A stretch of 64,000 bases of DNA from assembly GCF_014773245.1 (NCBI RefSeq), contig NZ_JACWMX010000003.1, positions 1 to 64,000 on the forward strand, read 5' to 3'. Below, in pieces: positions 9,107 to 18,653 of this stretch (positions are counted from its first letter, which is position 1; every line of letters starts with the position of its first letter). The translations under genes were made by a program, and so were the position numbers. The stretch comes from Mucilaginibacter glaciei (GTDB taxonomy: Bacteria; Bacteroidota; Bacteroidia; Sphingobacteriales; Sphingobacteriaceae). The notes under the pieces were generated by a model. That model had not been told where the DNA came from. It was given only the letters and a program-made list of their open reading frames with translations, and searched no databases.

Positions 9107-10948
9107 ATGCTGAAGAAGATACTTATTTGCTGTGCACTGTTTTTGAGCACAGTTGCAACTAACGCCCAAACTACCAACCACAACTTTGCCTTTAGCGACA
9201 GCACCTTCATGCTGGATGGTAAACCCTTGCAGATTATCAGCGGTGAAATGCACTGTTACCGCATCCCGCGTGAAAACTGGCGCGAGAGGATGAAAATGGC
9301 CAAAGCTATGGGCTTAAATACTATTGGTACCTACATGTTTTGGAACCAGCACGAAATGGTACAAGGCAAGTATGATTTTACGGGGAATAATGATATTGCG
9401 GAGTTTGTACGGATAGCTAAAGAAGAAGGCCTTTGGGTAATACTGCGCCCCAGCCCGTATGCCTGTGCTGAGTGGGAATTTGGCGGTTATCCATGGTGGC
9501 TGCTTAAAGACAAAACACTTAAAGTGCGCAGCCAGGACCCTAAATTTATTAATGCCTATCATAACTATATGATAGAAGTAGGCAAGCAACTGGCACCCCT
9601 GCAGGTAAACCACGGCGGCAATATCCTGATGGTGCAAATAGAGAACGAATACGGGTCATACGGGAGTGATAAGGTATATTTGGCACAAAACGAAAAGATC
9701 TTTCGCGAGGCGGGATTTGATGGTACGCTGTTTACCTGCGATGGCGCAACCCAAATGCCTGCTGGGTATTTACCGGGCTACCTGCCCGCTGTAAATGGTG
9801 AGGACAACCCCACAAAGGTTAAGGAGTTAATTAATAAGTACCATAATGGTAAAGGCCCATACTACATTGCAGAATGGTACCCGGGTTGGTTTGATAGCTG
9901 GGGCAAGCCGCACAGTGGCAGTAATGCTGACGCGGATGCTAAGAAACTTGACGAGGTGCTCTCGGCGGGAATCTCTATCAATCTTTATATGTTCCACGGT
10001 GGCACCACGCGCGATTTTATGAATGGTGCCAATATGAATAAAACCGAAGCCTATGCGCCGCAAACATCAAGTTATGACTATGATGCCCCGTTGGATGAAG
10101 CCGGTAACCCAACCGCTAAGTTTTACAAATTCCGCACGGTAATAGCCAAACACTTGCCGCCTGGAACTACCCTGCCCGAAGTGCCCGAAAAAAAGAAACG
10201 CACCTATGCATTAGAAGCTATTAAGTTAACAGGCACTGCCAACTTGTTCAGCAACCTGGGCAAACCTGTAGAATCGGATAAGCCTATGAGTTTTGAAGAC
10301 CTTGACCAGGGATACGGATTTGTTTTATACCGCACTACGCTGCAAAATGCCGCAAGTGGATTGCTGAAGATCAAAGAAATGCGCGATTATGCAACCGTGT
10401 ACCTTAACGGCAAGCGCATTAGTGTTTTAGACCGCCGTTTAAAGCAGGATTCGTTGCAATTAAATAGCCCGACAGCTAATAGTACTTTGGATATATTAGT
10501 AGAGAACAACGGCCGTATCAACTATGGGCCATTCCTCACAGATAACCGCCAGGGTATTACCGATAAGGTAACTTTAAACGGGCAAGAGCTGCTTGGTTGG
10601 AAGATGTATTTGCTGCCTTTTACTGCCACCACCGGGTTTAAGTACCTACCCGCACAAAATGAAGGCGAATTGCAACCCGCCTTATACCGCGGTACATTCT
10701 CGCTCCGCATCACAGGCGACACTTATTTGGATATGCATGGCTTTGGTAAAGGCTTTGTATTTGTGAATGGCCACAACCTGGGTAAGTATTGGGAAATTGG
10801 CCCGCAGCAAACTTTGTATGTACCGGCAACCTGGTTAAAGAAAGGCACCAATGAACTGGTTGTTTTTGACGAGTTGCTGGGCAACCATACCGAGCTTTCA
10901 ACGCTTGATCATCCGGTGTTGAACGAAGAGAAAAAGACAGATAAATAA
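9107..10948 (+). CDS. Beta-galactosidase, glycoside hydrolase family 35, secreted
   Basis: A 613-residue enzyme with a signal peptide (residues 1-20). Residues 29-345 form the GH35 barrel, with the acid/base in IENEYGSYG (about 178-186) and the nucleophile E256 in IAEWYPGWFDSWG. C-terminal jelly-roll domains include FVNGHNLGKYWEIGPQQTLYVP, typical of beta-galactosidase galactose-binding-like domains. It should remove terminal beta-galactose from oligosaccharides in the periplasm. It lies 16 bases after parC and may be partly co-transcribed with it. Together with the GH2 gene and the aldose epimerase-like gene nearby it suggests galactoside use. Confidence 0.93.
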   Translation: MLKKILICCALFLSTVATNAQTTNHNFAFSDSTFMLDGKPLQIISGEMHCYRIPRENWRERMKMAKAMGLNTIGTYMFWNQHEMVQGKYDFTGNNDIAEFVRIAKEEGLWVILRPSPYACAEWEFGGYPWWLLKDKTLKVRSQDPKFINAYHNYMIEVGKQLAPLQVNHGGNILMVQIENEYGSYGSDKVYLAQNEKIFREAGFDGTLFTCDGATQMPAGYLPGYLPAVNGEDNPTKVKELINKYHNGKGPYYIAEWYPGWFDSWGKPHSGSNADADAKKLDEVLSAGISINLYMFHGGTTRDFMNGANMNKTEAYAPQTSSYDYDAPLDEAGNPTAKFYKFRTVIAKHLPPGTTLPEVPEKKKRTYALEAIKLTGTANLFSNLGKPVESDKPMSFEDLDQGYGFVLYRTTLQNAASGLLKIKEMRDYATVYLNGKRISVLDRRLKQDSLQLNSPTANSTLDILVENNGRINYGPFLTDNRQGITDKVTLNGQELLGWKMYLLPFTATTGFKYLPAQNEGELQPALYRGTFSLRITGDTYLDMHGFGKGFVFVNGHNLGKYWEIGPQQTLYVPATWLKKGTNELVVFDELLGNHTELSTLDHPVLNEEKKTDK

Positions 10949-10982
10949 AGAATATCAGAGATATTTAGAGCGTTTAGTAACA

Positions 10983-11011
10983 AAAAATGGCATCTATTGG
11001 GTGCCATTTTT
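10983..11011. terminator. Hairpin terminator between convergent genes
   Basis: AAAAATGGCA pairs with TGCCATTTTT around a 9-base loop. A/T tracts on both sides allow termination in both directions, after the GH35 gene and after the leftward small membrane-protein gene. Confidence 0.8.
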
Positions 11012-11035
11012 GTTGCCTACAGGATACGTGTTAAT

Positions 11036-11374
11036 TTACAGGATCAGTAATATCACTAAAATAATAATGAGGATAGCACCAATGGAAAGGAAAACGCCAC
11101 CGCCGCTCATCGCCTGGGCTTCATGTTTCAAGTTTTTCAATTCGCTTTTTAATTCTTTCCTTTCGGCTTTGTTCAGATGGGATTTGTCCATCTCCTTAAT
11201 TTCTTCAACACGGGTTTCGATCTCAACAATTCGGGCCTGCCTTTGCTCCTTGGTCATGGCAGCTGCGGCTTCTTTAAAGTTCTCTTTACCGTTAGTAGCC
11301 GTTGCTGCATTACTGTTAAAAGCGGTTAAAGCAAATAATACGGTGAGGGCAATTATATAAAGCTTCTTTTTCAT
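11036..11374 (-). CDS. Small exported protein with coiled coil and C-terminal membrane anchor
   Basis: A 112-residue protein: signal peptide (MKKKLYIIALTVLFALTAFN), an acidic/basic helical segment with heptad-like spacing (about 35-90, EQRQARIVEIETRVEEIKEM), a Gly triplet, and a final hydrophobic helix of about 20 residues (SIGAILIIILVILLIL). It is probably anchored in the inner membrane with the coiled coil in the periplasm. I do not recognise the family beyond its frequent occurrence in Bacteroidota. Confidence 0.8.
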   Translation of the reverse strand: MKKKLYIIALTVLFALTAFNSNAATATNGKENFKEAAAAMTKEQRQARIVEIETRVEEIKEMDKSHLNKAERKELKSELKNLKHEAQAMSGGGVFLSIGAILIIILVILLIL

Positions 11375-11422
11375 AATGGTGTTTATTGGTAAGACGTAAA
11401 AATCAGTTAAATGGTTGCATCG

Positions 11423-12289
11423 TTAAATGCTGATAAAAAAAGAAGCCTCGAACACATGGCCGGTCACTACCTTTTGGATAGCCTCCTTTTTAGGGAACTC
11501 CTTCTTTTCGCCGGCACTGTCTGCGCATCCTAACCAGGGTTCGATACAAACAAAATCGGCACCGGGTTTAGCCCAAAGCCCCAAGTAGTTAAAATGCGGG
11601 AACTCTACAGATAAGCTCTCCTCATGTTTGGTGCATTTAATGGTCACCATACGCGACGCCAAGTTTTTAAATACTAATGCATCCGCCGCAAACATATCCC
11701 GGGTGAGTATCAATTTCTTTTGCGGGGTAGGTACGGGGTGGGTTTCGCCGTTGAACGTGCCATCTGCGGTGAGCAGGTGGGTTTCTAATTTCTCCTGTAC
11801 CTCAAATTCAATATAATAATCCTCATAGTTTTCTCCAGGGTGGAAAGGCACATTAAATGCCGGGTGCCCGCCTACCGAAAAGTAAACCGGCTTTTTATCG
11901 CGGTTAATCACTTTGTAGGTAACGCGTAATGCATTATCTATCAGGGTGTATAAAACCTGGAAATCAAATTTATAAGGGTAAACCGCCAGCGTTTTCTCGC
12001 AATAAGGGAGCGAAAAGCCTGCATGAGCATCATCACTTTCCAGCAAAATAAACTCCGACTGCCTTGCGAAACCGTGCCTTTTCATAGGGTAAGTATCCCC
12101 ATCGACCAATAATTCGTCGTTAGTCAGTTGCCCTACTATAGGGAACAGGTTGGGCGCATGGTAACCCCAAATGTCGGGGTTGGCTTGCCAAAGCTGCTCG
12201 ATACCGGTTTGCTTATTATATAACGAGGAAAGTTGTGCGCCCTTGGTAGCGATAGCTACCTTCAGATATTCGTTTTCGAGGATCGTCAT
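11423..12289 (-). CDS. Aldose 1-epimerase family protein (LacX/YihR-like)
   Basis: A 288-residue galactose mutarotase-fold protein without a signal peptide. Family hallmarks are the N-terminal LENEYLKVAIATKGAQLSSL, HGFARQSEF near residue 73, the conserved GGHPAFNVPF with catalytic-type His near 141, and CIEPWLGCAD near 249, which carries the Glu expected to act as base. It interconverts the alpha and beta anomers of an aldose; substrate is not fixed by sequence. It sits near two beta-galactosidase-type genes. Confidence 0.9.
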   Translation of the reverse strand: MTILENEYLKVAIATKGAQLSSLYNKQTGIEQLWQANPDIWGYHAPNLFPIVGQLTNDELLVDGDTYPMKRHGFARQSEFILLESDDAHAGFSLPYCEKTLAVYPYKFDFQVLYTLIDNALRVTYKVINRDKKPVYFSVGGHPAFNVPFHPGENYEDYYIEFEVQEKLETHLLTADGTFNGETHPVPTPQKKLILTRDMFAADALVFKNLASRMVTIKCTKHEESLSVEFPHFNYLGLWAKPGADFVCIEPWLGCADSAGEKKEFPKKEAIQKVVTGHVFEASFFISI

Positions 12290-12358
12290 GCTGTTTGATT
12301 TGGTACGGTTAGCAACAAATTAGTTTTAAGGCTGTTTGTATTGTTGAATAAAAATAGC

Positions 12359-12384
12359 AAAAGCACCGGATTAATGGCGCTTTT
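12359..12384 (-). terminator. Weak hairpin terminator after the e(P4) phosphatase gene
   Basis: On the minus strand AAAAGCGCC pairs with GGTGCTTTT (one G-U pair) around an 8-base loop, 23 bases past the stop of the leftward phosphatase gene. The following U-tract is short. Confidence 0.45.
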
Positions 12385-12406
12385 TACCAATTGTATTTAT
12401 ATGCAG

Positions 12407-13228
12407 CTATCGTTGATCAACCTTCAACTTCAATTTTATGACCGAATCTTTTTGCAGGTTATTCAGCTTGTTATTGTTATTAAAAATAGCCCCTTCAAAA
12501 TCGCCATATGATGGGTTAGGGATGATGATATACCGGCTGCCAAACTTCTTTCGCAGTTGATCTGTAATAGCGGTCCGGTTTGCTTCGGCGGGGTGGTTAT
12601 CATACAGCAGGTCAAAATCGGGCAGGTTATCGCCGCATAGTAAAACTATCTGATGTGTTTTTAAAACCTGCAGCCGGCGGCTCTCCTTGCTCGATGTGGT
12701 TTGCCTCAAAAATAGGTGTGCATCATCTGCATTGGGCATGTTGAATTTTTGCAGGTTTTTAAGGGTGTTCGCGCGTTCGTCCTCATCCCGGTTGGTGATG
12801 TAAAACACGGTTACGCCTTTAGCTGCAGCATACTTAAAAAATGCCGGGGCACCAGGCACGGTATCGGCTGCTGCTTTGGCGGTCCAAGCCTTCCAGGTAG
12901 CCTGGCTATAATCTAGATTATTAACGGCGCGCATCGCATCATAAGGGCTGTTATCCAAAACGGTCTCGTCAATATCGGTCACTACGGCTAAAGGCTTGCC
13001 GCCGGGTTGCTTTAACGATTCATCCAATCGCAGTTTAGCCAGGTTATACGCCTGGAAACAAAGGGCCCTATACTCGGCAGAGCGTTGCTGCCAAAGCGAA
13101 GCCCAAACTTTGCCGCTGTTAGCTAAAGATGTGCCTTCCGGTTTTACGGCAACTGCTGCTTTTTTTGACGTGGAGCAAGCACTTGTTAATAAAGAACAGA
13201 TCAGCAGGCAGGGAAGTAATTTTTTCAT
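12407..13228 (-). CDS. 5'-nucleotidase, lipoprotein e(P4)-type acid phosphatase
   Basis: A 273-residue HAD-superfamily class C acid phosphatase. The HAD nucleophile motif is DIDETVLDNSPY with D85 and D87; motif II is YITNRDEDER, and the acidic pair lies in LLCGDNLPDFD. The N-terminus is a lipoprotein-like signal ending LTSAC (Cys18), although Thr at -3 is not ideal. The e(P4) family removes phosphate from nucleotides such as NMN at the outer membrane so that nucleosides can be taken up. It stands alone, leftward. Confidence 0.9.
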   Translation of the reverse strand: MKKLLPCLLICSLLTSACSTSKKAAVAVKPEGTSLANSGKVWASLWQQRSAEYRALCFQAYNLAKLRLDESLKQPGGKPLAVVTDIDETVLDNSPYDAMRAVNNLDYSQATWKAWTAKAAADTVPGAPAFFKYAAAKGVTVFYITNRDEDERANTLKNLQKFNMPNADDAHLFLRQTTSSKESRRLQVLKTHQIVLLCGDNLPDFDLLYDNHPAEANRTAITDQLRKKFGSRYIIIPNPSYGDFEGAIFNNNNKLNNLQKDSVIKLKLKVDQR

Positions 13229-13540
13229 GTGTTGATGGGGTAGGGGGCTTACAATAATTCCGGCTATACTTTGCCGATGAACTCTTTAACAAACTTCGTT
13301 AATTTAGGTTGTATCACAAAAGCGCAACGGGGTTTCATTAGGTTATCGTTATAATAATTCTGATGGCGGTCTCCGGTTTTGTATCACTAATTTTCTGCCC
13401 TACTTCAGTTAATAAATTAGTGCCCATATTAATCTGATAACGAACACACTACCCATTTGGTTTATTAATATTACTGCGTATATTTAACATGTCGATCCCC
13501 TTAGTTGATTGACCCAATAACCTAACCAAATCCTTTTCTT
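13229..13540. other. Intergenic region between divergent genes
   Basis: About 310 bases between the leftward phosphatase gene and the rightward DoxX-like gene. It must hold both promoters, but I see no convincing TTG/TAnnTTTG pair. No open frame with a recognisable product is present. Confidence 0.5.
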
Positions 13541-13939
13541 ATGAAAACTGCGGCAACAATTGCACGGCTGATATTGGGTATCTTATTCCTGGTATTCGGC
13601 CTCGATTACTTTTTTGATTTCGTCCCGGGCATCGTATCCCTGCCACATTTAACCAAACATGCCGACAATTATCTGGACTCATTGAACAAGGCTGAATACT
13701 TTTTCCCCATCCTTAAAACCATCGAGATACTGGGAGGCCTGGGTTTAATTATCAACCGTTACACCGCTTTATTTATCATCGGCTTGTTCCCGGTAACTTT
13801 TAATATTTTGATGTTTGATATATTCCTGGGCCCGCAATTGCTTGTTTTAGGGGTGGTTATGTTCGGCCTCAACCTGTTCCTGTTGTTTGTTTACCAGCGT
13901 TATTATAAATTTTTATTTACCTTTTCGCCCCGGATATAA
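13541..13939 (+). CDS. DoxX-like integral membrane protein
   Basis: A 132-residue membrane protein with four hydrophobic helices at about 5-25, 55-70, 75-95 and 100-120. The opening IARLILGILFLVFGLDYFF and the central FFPILKTIEILGGLGL resemble DoxX/DUF4267-type proteins. Function of this small branch is unknown; relatives are associated with redox or thiol stress. It lies 43 bases upstream of the GH2 gene on the same strand and could share its transcript. Confidence 0.8.
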   Translation: MKTAATIARLILGILFLVFGLDYFFDFVPGIVSLPHLTKHADNYLDSLNKAEYFFPILKTIEILGGLGLIINRYTALFIIGLFPVTFNILMFDIFLGPQLLVLGVVMFGLNLFLLFVYQRYYKFLFTFSPRI

Positions 13940-13982
13940 AGGGTAAAAGTTATATTTACTGTCTACTATACATTTATTACCT

Positions 13983-16412
13983 ATGCTTAAAAATTCCGCT
14001 ATAACACGTAATCCGTTTGTAATCGCCCTGCTGGCGATCATTGTTTTTTCCGTGAATGCAAACGCCCAAAACGGCCGTACCATAGCTGACTTTGACAAAG
14101 GCTGGAAGTTTAATTTAGGCAATGTGCCATCAGCAGAAAAAATCACTACCAACGATAAAGCATGGCGCGTACTCAACCTGCCGCACGACTGGAGCATTGA
14201 GGGCGAATTTAAAAAGGAGAACCCCGCCACGCCAGAAGGTGGCGCATTGCCCGGCGGCATTGGTTGGTATCGTAAAACGTTCACCGTGCCCGCTGCTTCA
14301 AAAGGCAAGCTTGTTTATATAGATTTTGACGGCGTATATCAGCACAGCGATGTTTGGATCAACGGGTACCACTTAGGTTTCAGGCCTAACGGGTATATCT
14401 CTTTCAGGTATGAACTGACACCTTACTTAAACTTTGGGGGCAGCAACGTCATAGCCGTAAAAGTGAATAATGCCGAGCAGCCTAATTCGCGCTGGTATTC
14501 CGGTTCGGGTATTTACAGGAACGTATGGCTGGTAACCACCAATAAAGTTGCTATTGATCATTGGGGCACCTACGTGACCACGCCGAAAGTAAGTGCCGAC
14601 TCTGCAACCATATCGATTGAGGTTAAGGTAAAAAAACCGGCACAAGCAACTTACAGTATCAAATACCTGGTTTACAATTCATCTGGTCAATTAGTGGCCC
14701 AAGGCGGGTCGCTTCCATCGTCGGCGCAGGTTGTAGATACCATGGCAACCGTGAAAAATACTATCAAGATAATCAAGCCTGATCTATGGTCGGTAGAAAA
14801 GCCTCACGTGTACAAAGTAGTTACACAGGTTTTGGTTGATAAAGCAGTTGTTGATAGTTATACCACACCTTTAGGCATCAGGTATTTTAATTTTGATGCC
14901 GACAAAGGCTTTAGCCTGAATGGTAAACCCATGAAAATTTTAGGCGTTTGCGATCACCACGACCTGGGGAGTTTAGGCTCGGCCGTTAATACCCGTGCCT
15001 TAGAACGCCAGTTACAGATCCTGAAAGCGATGGGCTGCAATGGCATCCGTACATCACATAACCCGCCCGCGCCCGAACTGTTGGATCTTTGCGACAAAAT
15101 GGGTTTTATTGTGATGGATGAGGCCTTTGATATGTGGAAGATGGAAAAGACAAAGTACGATTATCATCTTTTTTGGGATGAATGGCACAAGCGCGACCTG
15201 CAAGACCAATTACTGCGCGACCGTAACCACCCGTCGGTATTTGTGTGGAGCATCGGTAACGAAATTGGCGAGCAGTACAGTAAAACAGATACCGCGGGCC
15301 GTAATATTGCGCGCGAACTGGCCGGTATTGTAAGGCAGTACGATAACAGGCCTATTACATCGGCTAATAATGACCCGTCGCGCACCAATAACATCATCGC
15401 ATCGGGGGCACTTGATCTGATCGGATATAATTATCATGAGTTTGATTATGCTAAGTTTCATGAAAGGTTTCCCGGTAAAAAGTTCATCGCCACAGAAACC
15501 ACATCAGGTTTAGAAACCCGTGGTTATTACGAAATGCCTTCAGATAGTATCAGGATCTGGCCGCCGCAGTGGGATAAGCCACTGGTTAGGCCGGGCAATA
15601 ATGTATCTGCCTATGATAACACCCGCCCGCCCTGGGGCTCAACCCACGAAGCTACCTGGAAGGTGATGAAGAAGTATGACCATTTATCGGGCATGTTTGT
15701 ATGGACGGGTTTTGATTACCTGGGCGAACCAACGCCTTTTTCGTGGCCGTCGCGCAGTTCCTACTTTGGTATTATCGATTTAGCGGGCTTCCCTAAGGAT
15801 GTTTACTACATGTACCAAAGCGAGTGGACAACCAAGCCGGTATTGCACATTTTCCCGCACTGGAACTGGGAACTTGGTAAAATGGTAGATTTATGGGCAT
15901 ATTATAACAATGCCGATGAGGTAGAACTTTATCTGAACGGAAAATCGATAGGCATTAAAAAGAAAACCGGCGACGATCTGCACGTGATGTGGCGTTTGAA
16001 ATTTGAACCGGGAACGCTTAAGGCGGTATCCCGTAAAAATGGAAAAGTAGTGCTTATTAAAGAGATCCGTACAGCAGGCGCAGCGGCCAAAATTGAATTA
16101 ACCGCAGACAGGAAAACAATCGCTGCAGACGGGAAAGATCTGTCATTTATAACCGTGAAGATTTTTGATAAAGACGGCAACCTTGTCCCAAATACAGACA
16201 ATCGTATCAAATTCACGGTAAGTGGCGGTACGCTGGCGTCCGTAGACAATGGCGATCCGGTAAGCCATGACAGCTTTAGGGCCGATAATATTAAAGCGTT
16301 CCACGGTTTGGCATTAGCTGTTATCAGAGGGAGTGAAACACCGGGGAGTATTACCGTTACCGCAACGGGTGAGGGATTGGCTTCGGATAAGATTGTGTTG
16401 GTAGCGAAATAA
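13983..16412 (+). CDS. Glycoside hydrolase family 2 (beta-galactosidase-type), secreted
   Basis: An 809-residue periplasmic enzyme with a signal peptide (about 1-28). Order: GH2 sugar-binding domain (35-185, LPHDWSIEGEF and GGIGWYRKTF), immunoglobulin-like domain (about 190-300), TIM barrel (305-600) with acid/base E427 in VWSIGNEIGEQ and nucleophile E505 in FIATETTSG, then a DUF4982-like and a bacterial Ig/invasin-like C-terminal domain (from about 700). Such enzymes cleave beta-galactosides or related beta-linked sugars from glycans. Substrate is not settled by sequence. It ends 15 bases before a long palindrome. Confidence 0.92.
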   Translation: MLKNSAITRNPFVIALLAIIVFSVNANAQNGRTIADFDKGWKFNLGNVPSAEKITTNDKAWRVLNLPHDWSIEGEFKKENPATPEGGALPGGIGWYRKTFTVPAASKGKLVYIDFDGVYQHSDVWINGYHLGFRPNGYISFRYELTPYLNFGGSNVIAVKVNNAEQPNSRWYSGSGIYRNVWLVTTNKVAIDHWGTYVTTPKVSADSATISIEVKVKKPAQATYSIKYLVYNSSGQLVAQGGSLPSSAQVVDTMATVKNTIKIIKPDLWSVEKPHVYKVVTQVLVDKAVVDSYTTPLGIRYFNFDADKGFSLNGKPMKILGVCDHHDLGSLGSAVNTRALERQLQILKAMGCNGIRTSHNPPAPELLDLCDKMGFIVMDEAFDMWKMEKTKYDYHLFWDEWHKRDLQDQLLRDRNHPSVFVWSIGNEIGEQYSKTDTAGRNIARELAGIVRQYDNRPITSANNDPSRTNNIIASGALDLIGYNYHEFDYAKFHERFPGKKFIATETTSGLETRGYYEMPSDSIRIWPPQWDKPLVRPGNNVSAYDNTRPPWGSTHEATWKVMKKYDHLSGMFVWTGFDYLGEPTPFSWPSRSSYFGIIDLAGFPKDVYYMYQSEWTTKPVLHIFPHWNWELGKMVDLWAYYNNADEVELYLNGKSIGIKKKTGDDLHVMWRLKFEPGTLKAVSRKNGKVVLIKEIRTAGAAAKIELTADRKTIAADGKDLSFITVKIFDKDGNLVPNTDNRIKFTVSGGTLASVDNGDPVSHDSFRADNIKAFHGLALAVIRGSETPGSITVTATGEGLASDKIVLVAK

Positions 16413-16427
16413 GATAAAAAACTATTC

Positions 16428-16533
16428 AGTCGCTCGGCTCCTGCCGGGTGACCGTTATTATAAGGCCGCTGACAGCAGCACTCGGCGGCCAGAAGCCGCG
16501 CGATAGTCGTCACTCGGCAGGAGCCGAGCGACT
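16428..16533. repeat. Long imperfect palindrome (intergenic repeat)
   Basis: Two perfect 19-base arms, AGTCGCTCGGCTCCTGCCG at 16428-16446 and its complement at 16515-16533, extend inward to about 25 pairs with a single G-T pair. The central part holds a second GC-rich hairpin. It sits between convergent genes and may act as a terminator. The form fits a non-autonomous REP/MITE-like repeat. Confidence 0.75.
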
Positions 16534-16546
16534 CAACTGCACGCTA

Positions 16547-17317
16547 TTATACCCATCTGCTCAAAAACTTATTAAACTCATCTTTATACTGATCGCCGAC
16601 AGTAATGTTGATCTTACCTATTTGCAGGGCGTTACGGGTTATGGAGTTGATCTTATCCAAAGATACTATGTAAGAGCGGTGTACACGCAAAAAACGTTTG
16701 GCCGGCAACTTTTCTTCCAAAGCTTTCAGGGTACTCAAAGTCAATAATGCCTTATCGCTGTTCTTCAGGAAAATCTTTACATAATCCTTCAGGCTTTCCA
16801 GGTAAAGGATGTCGCTCAAGGCAATGCGTACCAATTGATATTCTACCTTTACAAAAAGGTAGTCGTCTTCGATACGCTCTTCGGCAGCGGGGGCTGCTAC
16901 AGGAGCAGGGGCGGCGGCTGCAGGTTCTGTCTGGGAGCGGCTTACCAATTCGGTGTAAGCCAAAGCCTTGTTGGCAGCATGCAAAAATTCTTCGTAATTA
17001 AAGGGTTTCAGCAAGTAGTCCAGTGCATCAACCCGGTAACCTTCTAAAGCAAACTGGTTATAAGCGGTAGTGAAAATGATGCGGGGTTTGTTTGGCCCGC
17101 GCGCATCCAGTACCCGGGCAAGTTCTATCCCATTTAAGTTAGGCATCTGGATATCCAGAAAAATCAGGTCTATCTTTTTATCCTGGAACGCGCCCAATGC
17201 TTCAACCGCGCTGCTGTAGCGGCCCACCAGGTTTAAAAAAGGCGTTTGCTCAATAAAGGCGCACACCATGCCCAGTGCTAAAGGTTCGTCATCAACGGCT
17301 ATACAATTTACTACCAT
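16547..17317 (-). CDS. LytTR-family response regulator
   Basis: A 256-residue two-domain regulator. The receiver domain (1-120) has the acidic pair DDEP at 9-12, phospho-acceptor D55 in LIFLDIQMPN and Lys in YLLKPF. A Pro/Ala-rich linker (about 131-147) connects to a LytTR DNA-binding domain (150-256, with RVHRSYIVSLDKI). Its start overlaps the kinase stop by one base, so the two form an operon. The natural target is the divergent outer-membrane barrel gene beyond the kinase (inference from layout). Confidence 0.95.
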   Translation of the reverse strand: MVVNCIAVDDEPLALGMVCAFIEQTPFLNLVGRYSSAVEALGAFQDKKIDLIFLDIQMPNLNGIELARVLDARGPNKPRIIFTTAYNQFALEGYRVDALDYLLKPFNYEEFLHAANKALAYTELVSRSQTEPAAAAPAPVAAPAAEERIEDDYLFVKVEYQLVRIALSDILYLESLKDYVKIFLKNSDKALLTLSTLKALEEKLPAKRFLRVHRSYIVSLDKINSITRNALQIGKINITVGDQYKDEFNKFLSRWV

Positions 17318-18399
17318 TACAAGTAAAGCGTTAAGTTAACAGTGTACAGGTTTTCGGCCGCCGACTCATTTACCACCAGCTCGTGTTTGCCGGGGTATAA
17401 AAGATCGAGCCTGCGGATGGTATTATTCAGGCCGATACCTTTGTTATCCTCCAGGTCGGCACCCTGTTTTTTAAAGATACTGTTTTGAACCAATAAAGTT
17501 ATCTTATTATCTACCTGTTGCACATCAACCAAAATGGTACTGGGCAGGCTGTCGCTTACGCCGTGTTTGAAGGCGTTTTCTACGAAAGGTAAAAACAGCA
17601 TCGGCGCCACAGGGAACTCTTGCAAAGGTGCCGGGGTGTTAAATATAACGGTTACCTTATCGGTTAGCCGCAACTGCATCAGGCTGATGTAATCTTTAAT
17701 AAAGGCGATCTCCTGGCTAAATAAGGCCGCGCTGTTTTGGGTATCGTATAACACATAGCGCATCATGCGCGAGAGCTGGTGCAATGCAGTACGCGAGGTT
17801 TCGACATTGACCAGGGTGAGCGCGTAAATATTATTAAGGGTGTTAAAAAAGAAATGCGGGTTGATCTGTGCTTTCAGGAACGATAATTCTGACGAGATCT
17901 TTTTCTGCTCCATCTCTTTATGCAGTGCTCTGTTCTTTTGCCAGCTTTGCGTAGTGGTAACGCTGGTACTGATACCTAATACCAATGATGTAACCGTAAC
18001 TAAAAAGGTGTCGAAATAACCGCGCCTGCCGCCACCGCCGCCGCCACGTTTTGGCGGGCCGCTGCGGTGAAAGGCCTCTTCCAATAGTTCGCGCACATTT
18101 AGAATTTTATCCACAAAACCTGTCATGAATAGTATCACGGCTATGATGGCTATGATGGACAGGAAGTAAAAACCTGTTTTCTTTTTAAGCAGCAGCTGCG
18201 GAACCAATACATAGGCGTTTAAATAATACGAAGCAATCAACATCACGAACACGATATTTTGCTTCACCCAGAATTGGTAGGGTACATCTATATTTCTTAA
18301 AAAGGGTTGGTAAAATAAAAGCACTACGCCTAATACTATCCAAATTAAGATCTGGATGAGTATGTTGCCTAAGATGCTCCGGGATTTTTGAATGATCAT
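17317..18399 (-). CDS. LytS-type sensor histidine kinase
   Basis: A 360-residue kinase of the His_kinase/YehU class. Four membrane helices lie at about 10-30, 47-68, 76-97 and 130-148. The His motif is AQINPHFFFNTLNN with H182, followed by an ATPase domain with VENAFKHG and NKGIGLNNTIRRL. Between helices 3 and 4, probably periplasmic, is the run SGPPKRGGGGGGRRG, unusual for this class. It is co-transcribed with the LytTR regulator and divergent from a Gly/Pro-rich outer-membrane protein gene. Confidence 0.93.
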   Translation of the reverse strand: MIIQKSRSILGNILIQILIWIVLGVVLLFYQPFLRNIDVPYQFWVKQNIVFVMLIASYYLNAYVLVPQLLLKKKTGFYFLSIIAIIAVILFMTGFVDKILNVRELLEEAFHRSGPPKRGGGGGGRRGYFDTFLVTVTSLVLGISTSVTTTQSWQKNRALHKEMEQKKISSELSFLKAQINPHFFFNTLNNIYALTLVNVETSRTALHQLSRMMRYVLYDTQNSAALFSQEIAFIKDYISLMQLRLTDKVTVIFNTPAPLQEFPVAPMLFLPFVENAFKHGVSDSLPSTILVDVQQVDNKITLLVQNSIFKKQGADLEDNKGIGLNNTIRRLDLLYPGKHELVVNESAAENLYTVNLTLYL

Positions 18400-18653
18400 G
18401 CTTTTGATTTATTTACAGGGCATTACAATATTACAAATGATCACGGCATATCCAAATCAAAATCGGCGATGCTGCCCGGAACCCCGACGAGCGGGCAAAA
18501 ACTACCGCCAAAACGGCCGAAACGTACCGTCGACTAAAAATCTGCTTGTCGAAGGTTAAAATTGGGCATTCGTCTATTTGTTTACGGTCTCTGTCTACCG
18601 CGTTTTTGAGTGCTTTGCTAAAAGTATTGCTTTGCATATCGAAATCACAATAT

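Noticed and set aside
18546..18653. Longer start for the outer-membrane barrel gene
   Set aside because: The added 36 residues lack secretion features and precede a perfect signal peptide starting at 18654.
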